Part shown: positions 20,564-33,046 of the stretch, in pieces | Layout of the letters: every line of letters begins with the position of its first letter | Numbering within the stretch: the stretch's first letter is position 1 | Assembly: GCF_963675165.1 (NCBI RefSeq) | Contig: NC_087377.1 | Location: 4,249,542 to 4,313,541, forward strand | Direction: 5' to 3' | Source: Halichondria panicea | Lineage: Eukaryota > Porifera > Demospongiae > Suberitida > Halichondriidae | Length of the DNA stretch: 64,000 bases | Notes under the pieces: generated by a model | What the model saw: the letters and a program-made list of their open reading frames with translations, nothing else | What the model was told of the DNA's origin: nothing | Database searches by the model: none | Program-made: the position numbers and the translations under genes

Positions 20564-23500
20564 ATGTCGGCAGATCTGTCAGAGCTACCAAGCACACAAC
20601 AACCACACTCGCTCTCGGCTAACCTAACCCGTTCATCCGGTTTCCTTAGTTACAGTCACCGTGACACTCGGAACATGTCCATGGATGAACTGGAAGAGGA
20701 GTACCAGCAATTGAGAGACGAGAATCATCAACTTCAGCTCAGAATTCTCGGCGTAAATGAATTAGCCCGCCTCCTTCAAGATAAGAACGAGCAGTTGCAA
20801 CTGGTGGAGGAGAAGAATAAGGTACAAGATGTGGGTGTGGTCTGTGGGTACAGGTTTTTTATCGTAATTTACAGAACCATAAAAAAATTGTGAATGGCTG
20901 TGTACAAAATCATGGTGTTATTATACTATATGGCGAATAAGAGTAGTGGCGCTGTAATTAACCTGTGGAATGTTGTGATAACGTGGATTTTATGACAAAT
21001 CTTTACTGTTACTAACAGTAAAAGCTCAAGTGTATGCATGCAGTGTATCTCTAACTCTCGTAGTATAGAGCCTGAGGGAAAGAGGTACAGGCAAGACCCT
21101 GTGCTCACATCACAGTAGCCCACACGCTGTCAAAATTAACCTTTAGTCATGAATTAAATCAACAAAAATACCCCCCCCACACACACACACACCCACAGAG
21201 ACTTGAGGTAGCCGTGGTGCGCCTTGAAAACAGATGTTCCAACATTGAGAAAATGAGTAAAAACCAGAAGGGTGGTCCCACTTCCCTCCCCTCCAAGACA
21301 GGGCAGTCACCATTCATCCCTGGTCCCTCACGACAGATCCTCGAGGGCCTCATGAAAGAGAACTCAGAGCTAAAGAAAACACTGAACAGTTTGACAAGGA
21401 AAGGAGCTTCAGGATACTTAGAGGCAGTGGTGAGTAGTTTTAAATTACTGTGATCGCAGTCTCTCTAGTATAGTATATCTGTGAAGGTTGATCTGAGCAT
21501 ACCATGACATAGGCCTTCCAAGAGTAGTGAGTGGTTGAAATGAACTAACGTACAATGTCCATGATCCTGACTGGGTGACTGAACCGAGTTATGTAGCTGT
21601 GGGGGTATGAGAAGAGGTGGGGGGTAACACACACACACACATACAGTGAGCGTTTGTATAGGACAATCAAAACAGGGATGTACCCACACTGGTCCTGTTG
21701 TGGGTAGTACTAACTCAGAGGAGATACGACACGAGTACCTCGATTAGGCTTGGTCACGTGCAAAATTCAACAGTAAAGTCATTGTTGCATGTGACTAATG
21801 AACTCAGTTTTAGGATCACTTGTATGTGGAGTGATGTGATCCTAGCTGCTCTGTAGCTGAATGTGAGCTTTTGTGTTCTCAGTATTTCTTGTGGCAATTG
21901 CTGACTTTGTCCTGAGCATGCAATGAATTTTGTGATATTTATGTGTATAGTGGCTTTTTCTGGGAACCTGGGCCGACTCTGTGGCTTTATTAAATTCATT
22001 ATCATTCGTTTTAAATTGTGTGTTTTAGTAAAGCTTTCCCTGAAACCTGCCTCTACCTTAAAGTATACATATCAGCACTCCTGGTCATAATTATGTAGAG
22101 GACATCTACTTCAGTTACTGAAGTAGGTGGAAGTTTAATAATGATCTAGAACAGTGCGTCCTGCAACACAGGATATGTAGTCTGTGTATAGATACACACA
22201 CTTAGAGGGATTAGTTCCCTTCAGAGGTACTGTATACAATAGACCTGTGCGTTTTGTCCAGGAGGAAATAATTAAACAATAATAACAGGGATTTTGTTTG
22301 TACATGTTGTATGATGTCTATGATCTGTAACTGAGGTTGCTGTGTTGTTTTCAAAGTGTTATAATAATAAAAAGTTTGCTTTTGTATGGAATCAGAATTA
22401 ACAATTTATCACATAATATTGAAGCCCCCATACTCCATACACAACAGCCTTATGTAGTGGGCTAGCTGTTTTGGTATCGTGAAAGCTTATAATAACAGAA
22501 GGGGGCTTTTCCTGAAAGGTCATGGAGCATAGTTCTAACCCAAACACAGTCTCTGATCTAACCATGTACATGTATGGCATGAGATCATCTCTCTGAATAT
22601 ATACTTGCCTACAGATCATCCCGTAGGAAATGTTGGCAGATTTCCTTGTGTGTTTAGTAATGCATGTGACATGTATGCTAAATATTGACAGTACAGAGTT
22701 GTATTGACAGTTGCAACACATTGCATTGGTGACCTGTTGATGGCATTGATTAGCTACATGTATTTATTGTCATGAATCTCTTGCAATTACTCGATCCCAG
22801 AAACATGTCTCTATAGTGAACATGTCTCTATAGTGGTTCTCCCCTCCTGGGTACACCAACAGTGGCTTGTAATACATGTATAGAGGTGGTCTGCTAACAC
22901 AGGTCCAAACACATGCTGTGGAGACTTTGGGGCCCACCAACTGACTTTTATTATAGAGGGTGACCTGATTATAGGGGACCACACTAGGGACAGGTTTCAC
23001 TGTACGTACATTACATACTAATGTGGCCTTGGGTAATGCAGAATGACAAGCATGATTGAGTTATAGACAAAACAGGAGTTACGTAATCTATACTGTATAA
23101 TTATATACAATTAACGTATACATCTGTGGTATGCCTGCTATCAGGTTACTGTGTCACATACCACCATACTATGTTAGTCAATGGGAATAATCCCCCCTTT
23201 GTTGAATATATATTGTTACGTTACAGGTGCACACACACTGACCATGCTTATAGTGGCACCTGTCTGTTGTGTGTACACAGTCAGTCTCACTGTATAGCAG
23301 TGATAGCCAAATGATTTATTATTAACCCTCTCAATTCAACACACACACATTTCATAGCCTAATACTAAGGCGGCCTAACAGGTGGTTATATTTATTTTTG
23401 CTATATTGACCAGTGTGGGCATATTCTACTTATTATAGTTATATTTAAAATGCCAATTTATAGTCCGATCATTAGCCTGCTATCTAAATGTTCCACCCAC

Positions 23501-26500
23501 CTATCCACACACACACACACACTCACCCACCCCCCCACACACACACACAGAAAATCACGCAACTAGAGGAGGTGATCGATTGTCAAAAAGATGAGCTCCA
23601 GTTCACGAGGGACCAGATACGTCAGCTGACGGGTGGTGACACAGACTCTAAGGACAACTCCGGGGGACTGTCCCTACCATCCAACGTGTCAGACACTGGA
23701 CCACTCAAGAGACAGCTCATCAAGCTACAGCATGCTACAAAGGTCTGTTAAGCATGCGCTACCACATGTACCATCGTTTAACCCACTTTCTTTATTAAAA
23801 AATTTGCTAATTGGTAAAGAAAACTTTTTTCTAGTCAAAATCTAAGATAGCAAAGACCTACTGTATACGAGTGTTTGTATGACATCACAATCTTTTCCTA
23901 ATCGCACATTTCTAATGACTCAAATGGTCCCTTAATTACCACTTTGGTTTAGCTCACTTACACGCTTTATTGATTATTGACCCTACAAAGGTCGGTTAAT
24001 CATCACCATGGTCTGGCCCACTTACACGCTTTATTATTTGCTTAATGGCAAGAACACCTTTTGTGGCCAAAACCGATGGATTATAGTCTCGGATTTCTGA
24101 TCTAAGTTGAGCCATACGAGACGAACTAACCACTCAGTCCACTCACACACACACTGCATTACATGATTTGCTTGGTCAGGGGAAAGTTTCCTTCTGATAT
24201 AGTTTGACTATAATTATAGTCTTAGATTCTAAATATAAGCATGATAATGTAGCTAGAGCTCTCTTGAGCTACAGAATGCGTAGGAGGCAAACTAACCACT
24301 GTTTGGCTACAAAAGTTGATGAATGGACTAAATTAATGTATTTCACATGCCACCTCAATTACTAGATGATTGAGGCTTCGAAATAATTGGTTTTTCAATT
24401 TCTTTAGGTCAAGGATCGTTTCTGTGCACTTTTGAGTCAGCAAATTGCCGAGCTCCAAGGGAAACTGTCGGTTGCCCAGCAACAAGCCGGCCAATCAGAT
24501 ACCTTGACAAAGGTGCGTACATGTACATTGTAGTTAGTTGTTTACATAAGTGGATGTTAAAACTTGTGCAATAAATGGTTATTATTATTACAAAATTGTC
24601 AAATGTACAATTCCCTAGAGACTGCATGATTTGGTAGACTTCATATTTGCTGAGTCGGCACACTCGAGCGTTTGTTTTGTCCCAAACAGCTATGTTTAAT
24701 TGAAAGGAATTTCCGGAGATTATAGCATTCGCATTGTGTCAAGACTAAAACTCGCAATATCATCCGTTTAGTTATGTAATTGTTGACGTTTCTCGTATTA
24801 CATTATATCGTTTTGGGATTTGTTTATGCGGAGGTCCTATCAAAAGAATTTTGATTACATCCTTTCAATTTCCTGATACCATAAATTATTTAAACTTTCA
24901 GATATCATGTAGCTTTGTATATTGCTACATGCAAGAGAGTTCGTAGAAAACGAGAGAGAAAGTCTCGAACGAAGCCTTGCCCTTGCATGAGATGTATTCG
25001 GAAAGTAACATGACTTCCTGACTGAAACGCATGCATGATCAATTAAGATGATTTGGCAATAACAATATTACTGCCTCATGGCAAGTAGCAGCTCTAGGCG
25101 CTCGGATTGGTCAGTTATTACCAAGCAGGAAGTCACATTACTTTCTGATGCTAGGTTGATGCTTTGTTTGATACTCTCCCTTTTTTATTATGGGCTCTTG
25201 CTAAGAGTACTGTCTCACACTATTGATCTCCCTAAAGAGACCACCTCTCTATTGAGACCACTCAGTACTGTCCCTACAATGCTATCACTATTGACCTCCC
25301 TAAAGAGACCACCTCTCTATTGAGATCACTCAGTACTGTCCCTACAATGCTATCACTATTGACCTCCCTAAAGAGACCACCTCTCTATTGAGATCACTCA
25401 GTACTGTCCCTACAATGCTCACACTACAATTACTTGAAATCACCTCTTTGTATTGATGAAGAAGTCCCATAATTATTTTCTAGATGTTTGTTTAGGCACA
25501 TGTACGATGTTGTAGGAGAGGGGGGCTTTCGTTCACACCCACACATCCTTTTGAAGTATAAACCGATGAGCTGTGATGAGCTACTATACACACAGTTGTG
25601 TGGGTGCTCTAGTAATGCCAGGCATTCCCCATCACCACTCATTCATTCATTTATTGTTTATACTCGTAAATTTGCAGTCTAAGCATGATTGAGATTGAAT
25701 ATAATATTATGTTATGGGGGTGAACCACCTTGTTAAAATTCATAATTTCTTAATTTAATGTACAGGTGGCAGCCAAGTGGTGCACCTGGTGTGTGTGTGT
25801 GTGTGTGTATAGGCAGTTATCCCTTGAAACGGGTTTCACCCTTGTGGGAAGTGTTGGATTTAACTGCTTCATTTACGTGTATATTACACTGACTTGTAAA
25901 TAAACAGACCACCCTCTATAATACAGCCAGGTTAATGTGCTCCATAGCATGTGTTTGGACCTGTGTTAGCAAGCCACCCTCTATAATACAGCCAGGTTAA
26001 TGTGCTCCATAGTCTCTATAGCATGTGTTTGGACCTGTGTTAGCAGGCCACCCTCTATAATACAGCCAGGTTAATGTGCTCCAGAGTCTCTATAGCATGT
26101 GTTTGGACCTGTGTTAGCAAGCCACCCTCTATAATACAGCCAGGTTAATGTGCTCCATAGTCTCTATAGCATGTGTTTGGACCTGTGTTAGCAGGCCACC
26201 CTCTATAATACAGCCAGGTTAATGTGCTCCAGAGTCTCTATAGCATGTGTTTGGACCTGTGTTAGCAGGCCACCCTCTATAATACAGCCAGGTTAATGTG
26301 CTCCAGAGTCTCTATAGCATGTGTTTGGACCTGTGTTAGCAGGCCACCCTCTATAATACAGCCAGGTTAATGGGCCTTAAAGTGTCCATAGCATGTGTTT
26401 GGACCTGTGTTAGCAAGCCACCCTCTATAATACAGCCAGGTTAATGTGCTCCATAGTCTCTATAGCATGTGTTTGGACCTGTGTTAGCAGGCCACCCTCT

Positions 26501-29500
26501 ATAATACAGCCAGGTTAATGGGCCTTAAAGTGTCCATAGCATGTGTTTGGACCTGTGTTAGCAAGCCACCCTCTATAATACAGCCAGGTTAATGTGCTCC
26601 ATAGTCTCTATAGCATGTGTTTGGACCTGTGTTAACAGGCCACCCTCTATAATACAGCCAGGTTAATGGGTCCCAAAGTCTCCATAGCATGTGTTTGGAC
26701 CTGTGTTAGCAAGCCACCCTCTATAATACAGCCAGGTTAATGTGCTCCATAGTCTCTATAGCATGTGTTTGGACCTGTGTTAGCAGGCCACCCTCTATAA
26801 TACAGCCAGGTTAATGGGCCTTAAAGTGTCCATAGCATGTGTTTGGACCTGTGTTAGCAAGCCACCCTCTATAATACAGCCAGGTTAATGTGCTCCATAG
26901 TCTCTATAGCATGTGTTTGGACCTGTGTTAGCAGGCCACCCTCTATAATACAGCCAGGTTAATGGGCCTTAAAGTGTCCATAGCATGTGTTTGGACCTGT
27001 GTTAGCAAGCCACCCTCTATTATATAATAATACAGCCAGGTTAATGTGCTCCATAGTCTCTATAGCATGTGTTTGGACCTGTGTTAGCAGGCCACCCTCT
27101 ATAATACAGCCAGGTTAATGGGCCTTAAAGTGTCCATAGCATGTGTTTGGACCTGTGTTAGCAAGCCACCCTCTATAATACAGCCAGGTTAATGTGCTCC
27201 ATAGTCTCTATAGCATGTGTTTGGACCTGTGTTAACAGGCCACCCTCTATAATACAGCCAGGTTAATGGGTCCCAAAGTCTCCATAGCATGTGTTTGGAC
27301 CTGTGTTAGCAAGCCACCCTCTATAATACAGCCAGGTTAATGTGCTCCAGAGTCTCTATAGCACGTGTTTGGGCCTGTGTTAGCAGACCACCTCTTTATT
27401 ACAGCCACTGTAGGTCTACCCAGGGCTAAAGGCCACCACTATAGACAAACTTCACTGTACTCATAACTAAAAAAAATTGCCTCCGCTCTATAGCACTGTG
27501 TGTGTGTGTCTTTGTGAGCCCCTAGTAGCTATGTGTTTACTGACAGGTCTGAAACCCCAACAAAGAAAAGAGCTGCATGTGTATAATTATGGAGAAGCCC
27601 TGTAGCTAGGCAGGTGAGGGTGACCACAATAGACAGCTAGAGGTTTCACTGTTCACAGAATTCATTCTCAACGTGTGTCCCTAAATATTGGTCTATAAAG
27701 AGCGTGAAACCTCTAGCTGTCTGTTGAAGTGCCTGATGTACATGTACATGTATTAAGGTTTAATTTTGCATGAGAGTTTTACAGTTTAAGACCTCAATTG
27801 TGTACGTACTAATAACCGTAATATAGCTTATTAACGGATTGTACGTGGCATAGCTTATGAAGGTTTCTGGGTGTCTTGTGTGGTATGTGGTGTATTGTCT
27901 GCATGGCTGCTCTGACATAAAACTGAAAGTGTTGTCACCTAGTTGTTACCTAGCACTATTATATAGAGTTGTTGTTTTGGGTATGGACTGAAGTGGGTGT
28001 GCACTCCTGACCATGTGAAGATTACTTAATTATTATAATTATGCGATGTCTATATTATCTTTAATTCATAATAATTATAATCCCCCCCCCCACACACACA
28101 CACAGGCGACCCCCCAGGTAGAACAAACTGATGCTCCCTCTGGCATGCAAGCTAGGTATGTATAGTTTTGAATAGCACGTCTTTGCAGCCACTCAATTAG
28201 TGATCATACACAACCCTTGCTACTTGTCACTCACTCTAGAAACTGAAACTCTTTTTGTTATGTACATGTATAGCTATAGTTTATATCTCCTACATGTACA
28301 CAACGCTTGCTACCTGCTACTCGATCTACGTGTAGATATCAAAACAAAACCACCCTCCTTTCGTTATATATATATGAACTATGCTTTTAATCTCCCACTG
28401 TACATGTACATGTACGTATAATGTTACTAATGTATGCTTTTCCTCCACCAAAAGTATGTCTATAATAATTATCTGTTGTTAGTATAGCATCTGCTATTTC
28501 CTCTACTCTACTACTCTAACTGTACACAGGTACGAGAAGTTGTTGGAGGACAAGACTAACGAGTTAGACCAGTTGCGGACTAGCCACGCTTCCTCACTTG
28601 AGAAACTCGAGCGTGTCGATCGAGAGCTCAAGATCAAAGCCAAAGAAGCCGGTACGTGAATGGAATTCCCAGAAGGGTTACTGTCAATACTGAGCTTTGT
28701 ACGACTGCCTAGTTTGTAGTTATAATGTCAGGTATGTGGGTCGGTGGTGGTCACGCATAAAAAGGCAAAATGTGTGTAACATTGAAATATTAAGACTATA
28801 ATTATAGTAACCACTCATGGCCGGCCATGCTTTACCCTTCCTTTCCTCGTACACACACACACACACACACACCCACCCCACCCACACACACACATACACA
28901 CACACACCCCACACACACACACCCCATCATGCTTTACCCTCCCCCTTCTTTCCCTCGTACAGACGATGTGGACAAGCTGAGGGACCAACTGGACCTCTAC
29001 ATATCAGAGAAGGGAGAGCTACTACAGACACTCGAGATTGCACAGAAAGATCTCGAGATGCTCATGAGCAAAGACTCTGGTGCAGGTGGCATGGAAGGTG
29101 GGTGTGGTACACTAACATAAAAAATTTTCGGACTGTTTTACATAATTTCACGTGGTCTCAGCAATTTTCACTTAATGGCATCATTTTCTCTTGCTCCTGA
29201 GGTTGCCGTAAATTTCTAAAGTTGCAAAGCCCTCCAAAGCCATCTATTGTAACAACTGTTGGCATGTGAATGCACTCAGGGTCTAGATTGCAGTCTACAC
29301 TGCAAGGAGAGCAGCCCCTCCTCCATCACATGTATATATGCTTGATTGATACTGGCACTGATTGTGTGTATTGCACTGTGCAGGTGGTATCTCAATGGAG
29401 GCCTTCAAGAAGATGGAGAGGGAGAGAGATGACCTCAGGAAAGTGTTGGAAGATCAGGTACGTACAGTAGTATAACTATGTACAGTACATGTATGCTTGA

Positions 29501-31998
29501 ATAGTAGCCTCGCCTCGAATAGTGGCCTAGTCTTGAAGGAGGCCAATCCCAATCTATGAAATAGAAACTAGTCATGATAATGTAATAGACACAACACACA
29601 ACACGAGGGCAACCCTTACCATAACATGATCATGGGACTTATCACGTTTATCACCTTGACAATGTGACAGAAATGTAATTGGCGATAAATATAAATACCC
29701 TCCCACCCCACACACACACACACACGTACAGAGCAACCAGGCCACGGAGCAGCGTCAGAGCTACGAGACTGAGCTGCTGGTGCTCAAGACCCAGCTCGAG
29801 AATGAGGAGTACAAGCGCGCCATTGCCAGTAGCGATATGGAGCACAAGATCAACGTGTTGGGACAAGAAAAGGCGGAGCTTAACAGAGATATTGACGCCA
29901 AGGTAATACAATGCTATTAAATACATGTATTGTTGGTGTGGTGTGTGGTATTATAATTATAATAATTAATTGATTAATTGGGCTCAAATTAATTATCTCG
30001 CTGGTCGGTATATGCACTCAATCCTTTGCACTCTATTTATGATTACGTATAATTTTTCTTCTCAGGATGACAAAATCACAGAGCTTCAAGACGATATCGA
30101 CTGTTATAAAAGTGATGTGACGGAACTGAGAGATGAGCTCAACCAGACCAAGATAAAAATGAGCAAAATAATGCAGTCCCCTCAGGGCCTCACTATAGCA
30201 TCAAGAGGCACTTATGTGAGTGAAAAATAACTGTTGATTCTTTTGGAAATTCTGAGTTTTTTTTTTTTAAGAGTGTCTACAGATGGTAGGGATGAGCCCA
30301 CACTGGTCAATGGTGGTGGTTGGTGCTAGCCATGCACCTCTAGACAACACCTACCCCGCTTAGGCCTAGTTTTCTGATAAAAGAGGAAAATTTTGTGTTG
30401 AATTGAGATTGACGATTGAAAAATACGATCCATCACTTCATGGGCACATCACCGAGAGTGCTTTTTTCTTTGTAACCTCCTCAAGTTGTTGAGTGTGACA
30501 CACACACACACACATACCACACACACCACACACACACACACACACACCCACACACACACAGGGGAACTCTTCACCCTCGGGGATTTCCAATGATGGTTCT
30601 ATAATATTCAGTCCCAACAAAGCTGGAATGATGGTGGCAGTCAAAGACGGCCCCTCCGGAGATAGCAGGGTAAAAATACCACATCAAAATTTTAATTAAT
30701 TAGCTTGTAGCTTTGTGTCAAATTTTTGTCATAAAGCTAATGGACTGGTGGCTATTTTCAATCGTCGATCTCAAATTCAACGCACAAATTTGCCTCTTTT
30801 ATATCATAAACAAAACCGAAGAGGTAGTCTAAAAAGTGGTACCGACCATCACTATACTAACCAGCACATATCACATTTTCCCCACACACATTATTACATG
30901 TATAATTTATGTCATCATAATATGAAGTGTACATGTACTCACTGTTTTTTCATCCCTCTCTCCCCCGCACAGTACTCTGCCAATCTTCACTGCGAGAAAC
31001 CAATCAGTCATCAAGACATCCGCACACCAGTGATTTCCAGGGATGCTAGGAGTCACGAGCGGCCCACTCAGCTGCCTCCCAACCAGTCCTACCAGCAGTA
31101 CCCACCCCCTAACATGGGGTGAGTGGTGTGGGTGTGTGGGTGTATGGGGGAAGGTGGGGTGAAAGAGTGTGTGGGTGGGGTGAAGGAGGGAGGGTAAATT
31201 TAAACGTGTGTGTGTGTGGGGGGAGCGTATGTGTGTGTGATGGAGTGTAGGGTGTGTGTGCTTGGGAGTGAATCACAACGTAATGTAATCTGCGGAGTGA
31301 CCTGCTTATAGGGAGACCACAATACACAGGCTTTACTGTATGTAACTAGTAACCACATGCAGTCTCATGATTATTAGCTGCTACATGTACAATAAACGAC
31401 ATGCTGCAATCTTCATGACCTCTGTTCCCCCTTCCCTTCATTTAGGCGTTCCAGTCCCTCCATGACTCCTGGATCCTACTACTCATACGGCACTCCCATC
31501 ACCCAGCAACCACCCGTGAGTTACAGCAGCCCTTGTACGATACGTAAATATTCTTAAATAGTGCTGCAATGATTATTATGAGGCTGAATATTTTCCTGTT
31601 TCAATCGCTAAACTCTTGTATGTACGTGTACGTGTACGTGTGCCTATAATTGGATCTAACTTGTGGGTGTATTTAACAGGGAAGTATGAGCTATGTGTAG
31701 TTCCCGGTAAACATAGAATACAAATTTGCCGTTGTTGTTGTCGGCCATACGTAGCTTGGTTCTACTGTATATACACTCACCTGTCTGGCCCCTCCCCCTC
31801 TAGCCTCGTGGTATGCTCAACCCTGGTTACAGGAGTCCAGGGATGTCAGGAATGTACTCACGACCTGGCAACCCTCCAATGCAGGTGTGTACACGTAGAG
31901 TTGAATTGTTATACTAGAACTTAAATTTTACCATTCTTGGTGACCGCTATACATGTTTCAGTTTTATCTTTGCACTGCCATGATTCTACCCCCCCCCA

Positions 31999-32073
<75 letters not shown>

Positions 32074-32635
32074 TGCCTAGTAAGACTCCCACTGGCCAGC
32101 AACCACCGTCGTCCCCCTTCCGGACGTACACTCAGCCCATATCCACCCCAGTCCCCATGGTAACAAGCCCCACCTACATGCGTCCAGGCAGCTACCCCCA
32201 GATAGTGCAGACTGACCACCCCCTCACGACCAGCTCGTCCATATACTCTCAGGGGGGCGGAGTCATGTTCTCACAGCCGGGACAACGAAGAGTGAGTGTG
32301 AGTTGTGGAGGGGACGGGTAGGGGGACATTTATATCATAATAATGATTGGGACTTGTATTTTATAATTATAATCGTAATACCACATTTTTAGTTGATTGA
32401 ATTGACCGTAGATAATGATCATAAAAATTTGGTAATTGTAATTTCGTAGGAAGATTCTGTGCTTACGTCCTTTGTACCTTTACTTTACCCCCCCCCCCCC
32501 CACACACAGGGCGGTCCCCCTCCCTCTGGCGGTATGCGTCAAGGCCACCCCTACCACCAGCAGCGACCAGATGACGAGACATCCATCCCTGGAGGTCAAA
32601 GGTCACCTTCTCCCAACCCCCGTCGCAATTCCTAA
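20564..32635 (+). CDS. 16-exon gene, 745-residue coiled-coil protein
   Basis: Exons: 20564-20821, 21199-21429, 23551-23742, 24408-24512, 28106-28155, 28530-28651, 28963-29097, 29384-29457, 29732-29902, 30066-30215, 30562-30669, 30973-31118, 31446-31515, 31804-31884, 32073-32291, 32510-32635. All junctions are GT-AG and the frame closes to 745 codons plus TAA. Residues about 40-110 and 140-500 are Glu/Lys/Leu/Gln-rich heptad-like coiled coil with short Ser/Gly/Pro breaks. Residues about 500-745 are a low-complexity Pro/Ser/Tyr/Gly/Arg tail. No signal peptide, membrane segment or enzyme motif, so a cytosolic scaffold is likely. The N-terminal block (LRDENHQLQLRILGVNELAR) and LMKENSELKKTLNSLTRKG recall TNIP/ABIN-type adaptors, as does the proline-rich end. 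That resemblance is by eye and weak; another coiled-coil family is possible. Many introns end in (CA)n-CAG, and intron 4 carries a large minisatellite. Confidence 0.85.
22784..23006 (-). mobile_element. Copy of the ~200-bp cagtgaaac-ended element
   Basis: The best single copy of the family. It has gtctctatagtgg near the left, ggtctgctaacacaggtccaa and attatagagggtgacctg in the middle, and acaggtttcactgtacg at the right. The ends are loosely inverted (tctatagtgg against ccacactagggacaggtttcactg). No ORF. Located in intron 2 of the coiled-coil gene. Confidence 0.65.
25218..25425 (+). repeat. 68-bp tandem repeat, three units
   Basis: Units beginning cactattgacctccctaaag start at 25218, 25286 and 25354 and are nearly identical. 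They lie in intron 4 of the coiled-coil gene, upstream of the larger minisatellite. Confidence 0.9.
25909..27400 (+). repeat. 74-bp minisatellite, about 20 units, in intron 4
   Basis: Units of 74 bp begin ccaccctctataatacagcc and end acctgtgttagca. Two unit types, gtgctccatagtctc and gggccttaaagtgtcc, alternate over much of the array, giving a 148-bp higher-order period. The unit matches the middle of the dispersed cagtgaaac element, so the array grew within one copy of it. The first unit is 65 bp; one unit near 27019 has an extra ttatataa. Confidence 0.95.
28849..28924 (+). repeat. CA/CCCA-rich microsatellite
   Basis: A (CA)n tract with CCCA interruptions, ending about 40 bp upstream of exon 7 of the coiled-coil gene. 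Reading frames across it are noise. Confidence 0.9.
31999..32072 (+). repeat. (CA)n microsatellite forming an intron 3' end
   Basis: About 36 pure CA units run directly into the AG acceptor of exon 15 of the coiled-coil gene (exon start 32073). Only a short C-run precedes it, so there is no ordinary pyrimidine tract. Confidence 0.95.
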
Positions 32636-32639
32636 ACTG

Positions 32640-33046
32640 ATACGAGAGCTTATTAATTAGTGATTTCTCTCCCGACTGTCATAAAAATAATTTGCACGAG
32701 TTTCTATACTAAATTGAGAAAACATTCACATTCCTGTTCAATTTTTTTGTGTGGTCAGTCACAGTACATATATAAGAAGTATACAAGTTCATTGTAATTG
32801 ATTGTACTATGCATGATTGTTGTATTATAACGTTACATAAATTATGTGTCAAAATGCTAGAGTTCAATTGCATGTACATATCTGCAGCAAGTAGAGTTTC
32901 TAGTTTGATGATCTTTACCATAATTATACACGTCAAAAAAGAGAAAAAATGAGCTTTCTATTTAGTGATCTTTACCTATAATGGCTACAAAATTAGTATT
33001 GATCTATATTAATTAAAGTAGCTACGTAGTGCTGTGATATCGCCCA
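32640..33046. other. Intergenic gap between coiled-coil gene and sulfotransferase A
   Basis: About 400 bp of AT-rich sequence. It should hold the 3' UTR of the upstream gene and the promoter of gene A. I see no clear TATA box at a fixed spacing and no other gene. Confidence 0.5.

Noticed and set aside
25909-27400. Possible CRISPR-like array
   Set aside because: Units are head-to-tail 74-bp copies with no unique spacers, in an animal intron; a minisatellite.
32709-32936. 75-residue minus-strand ORF between genes
   Set aside because: Low-complexity AT-rich sequence with no start context or homologous copy.
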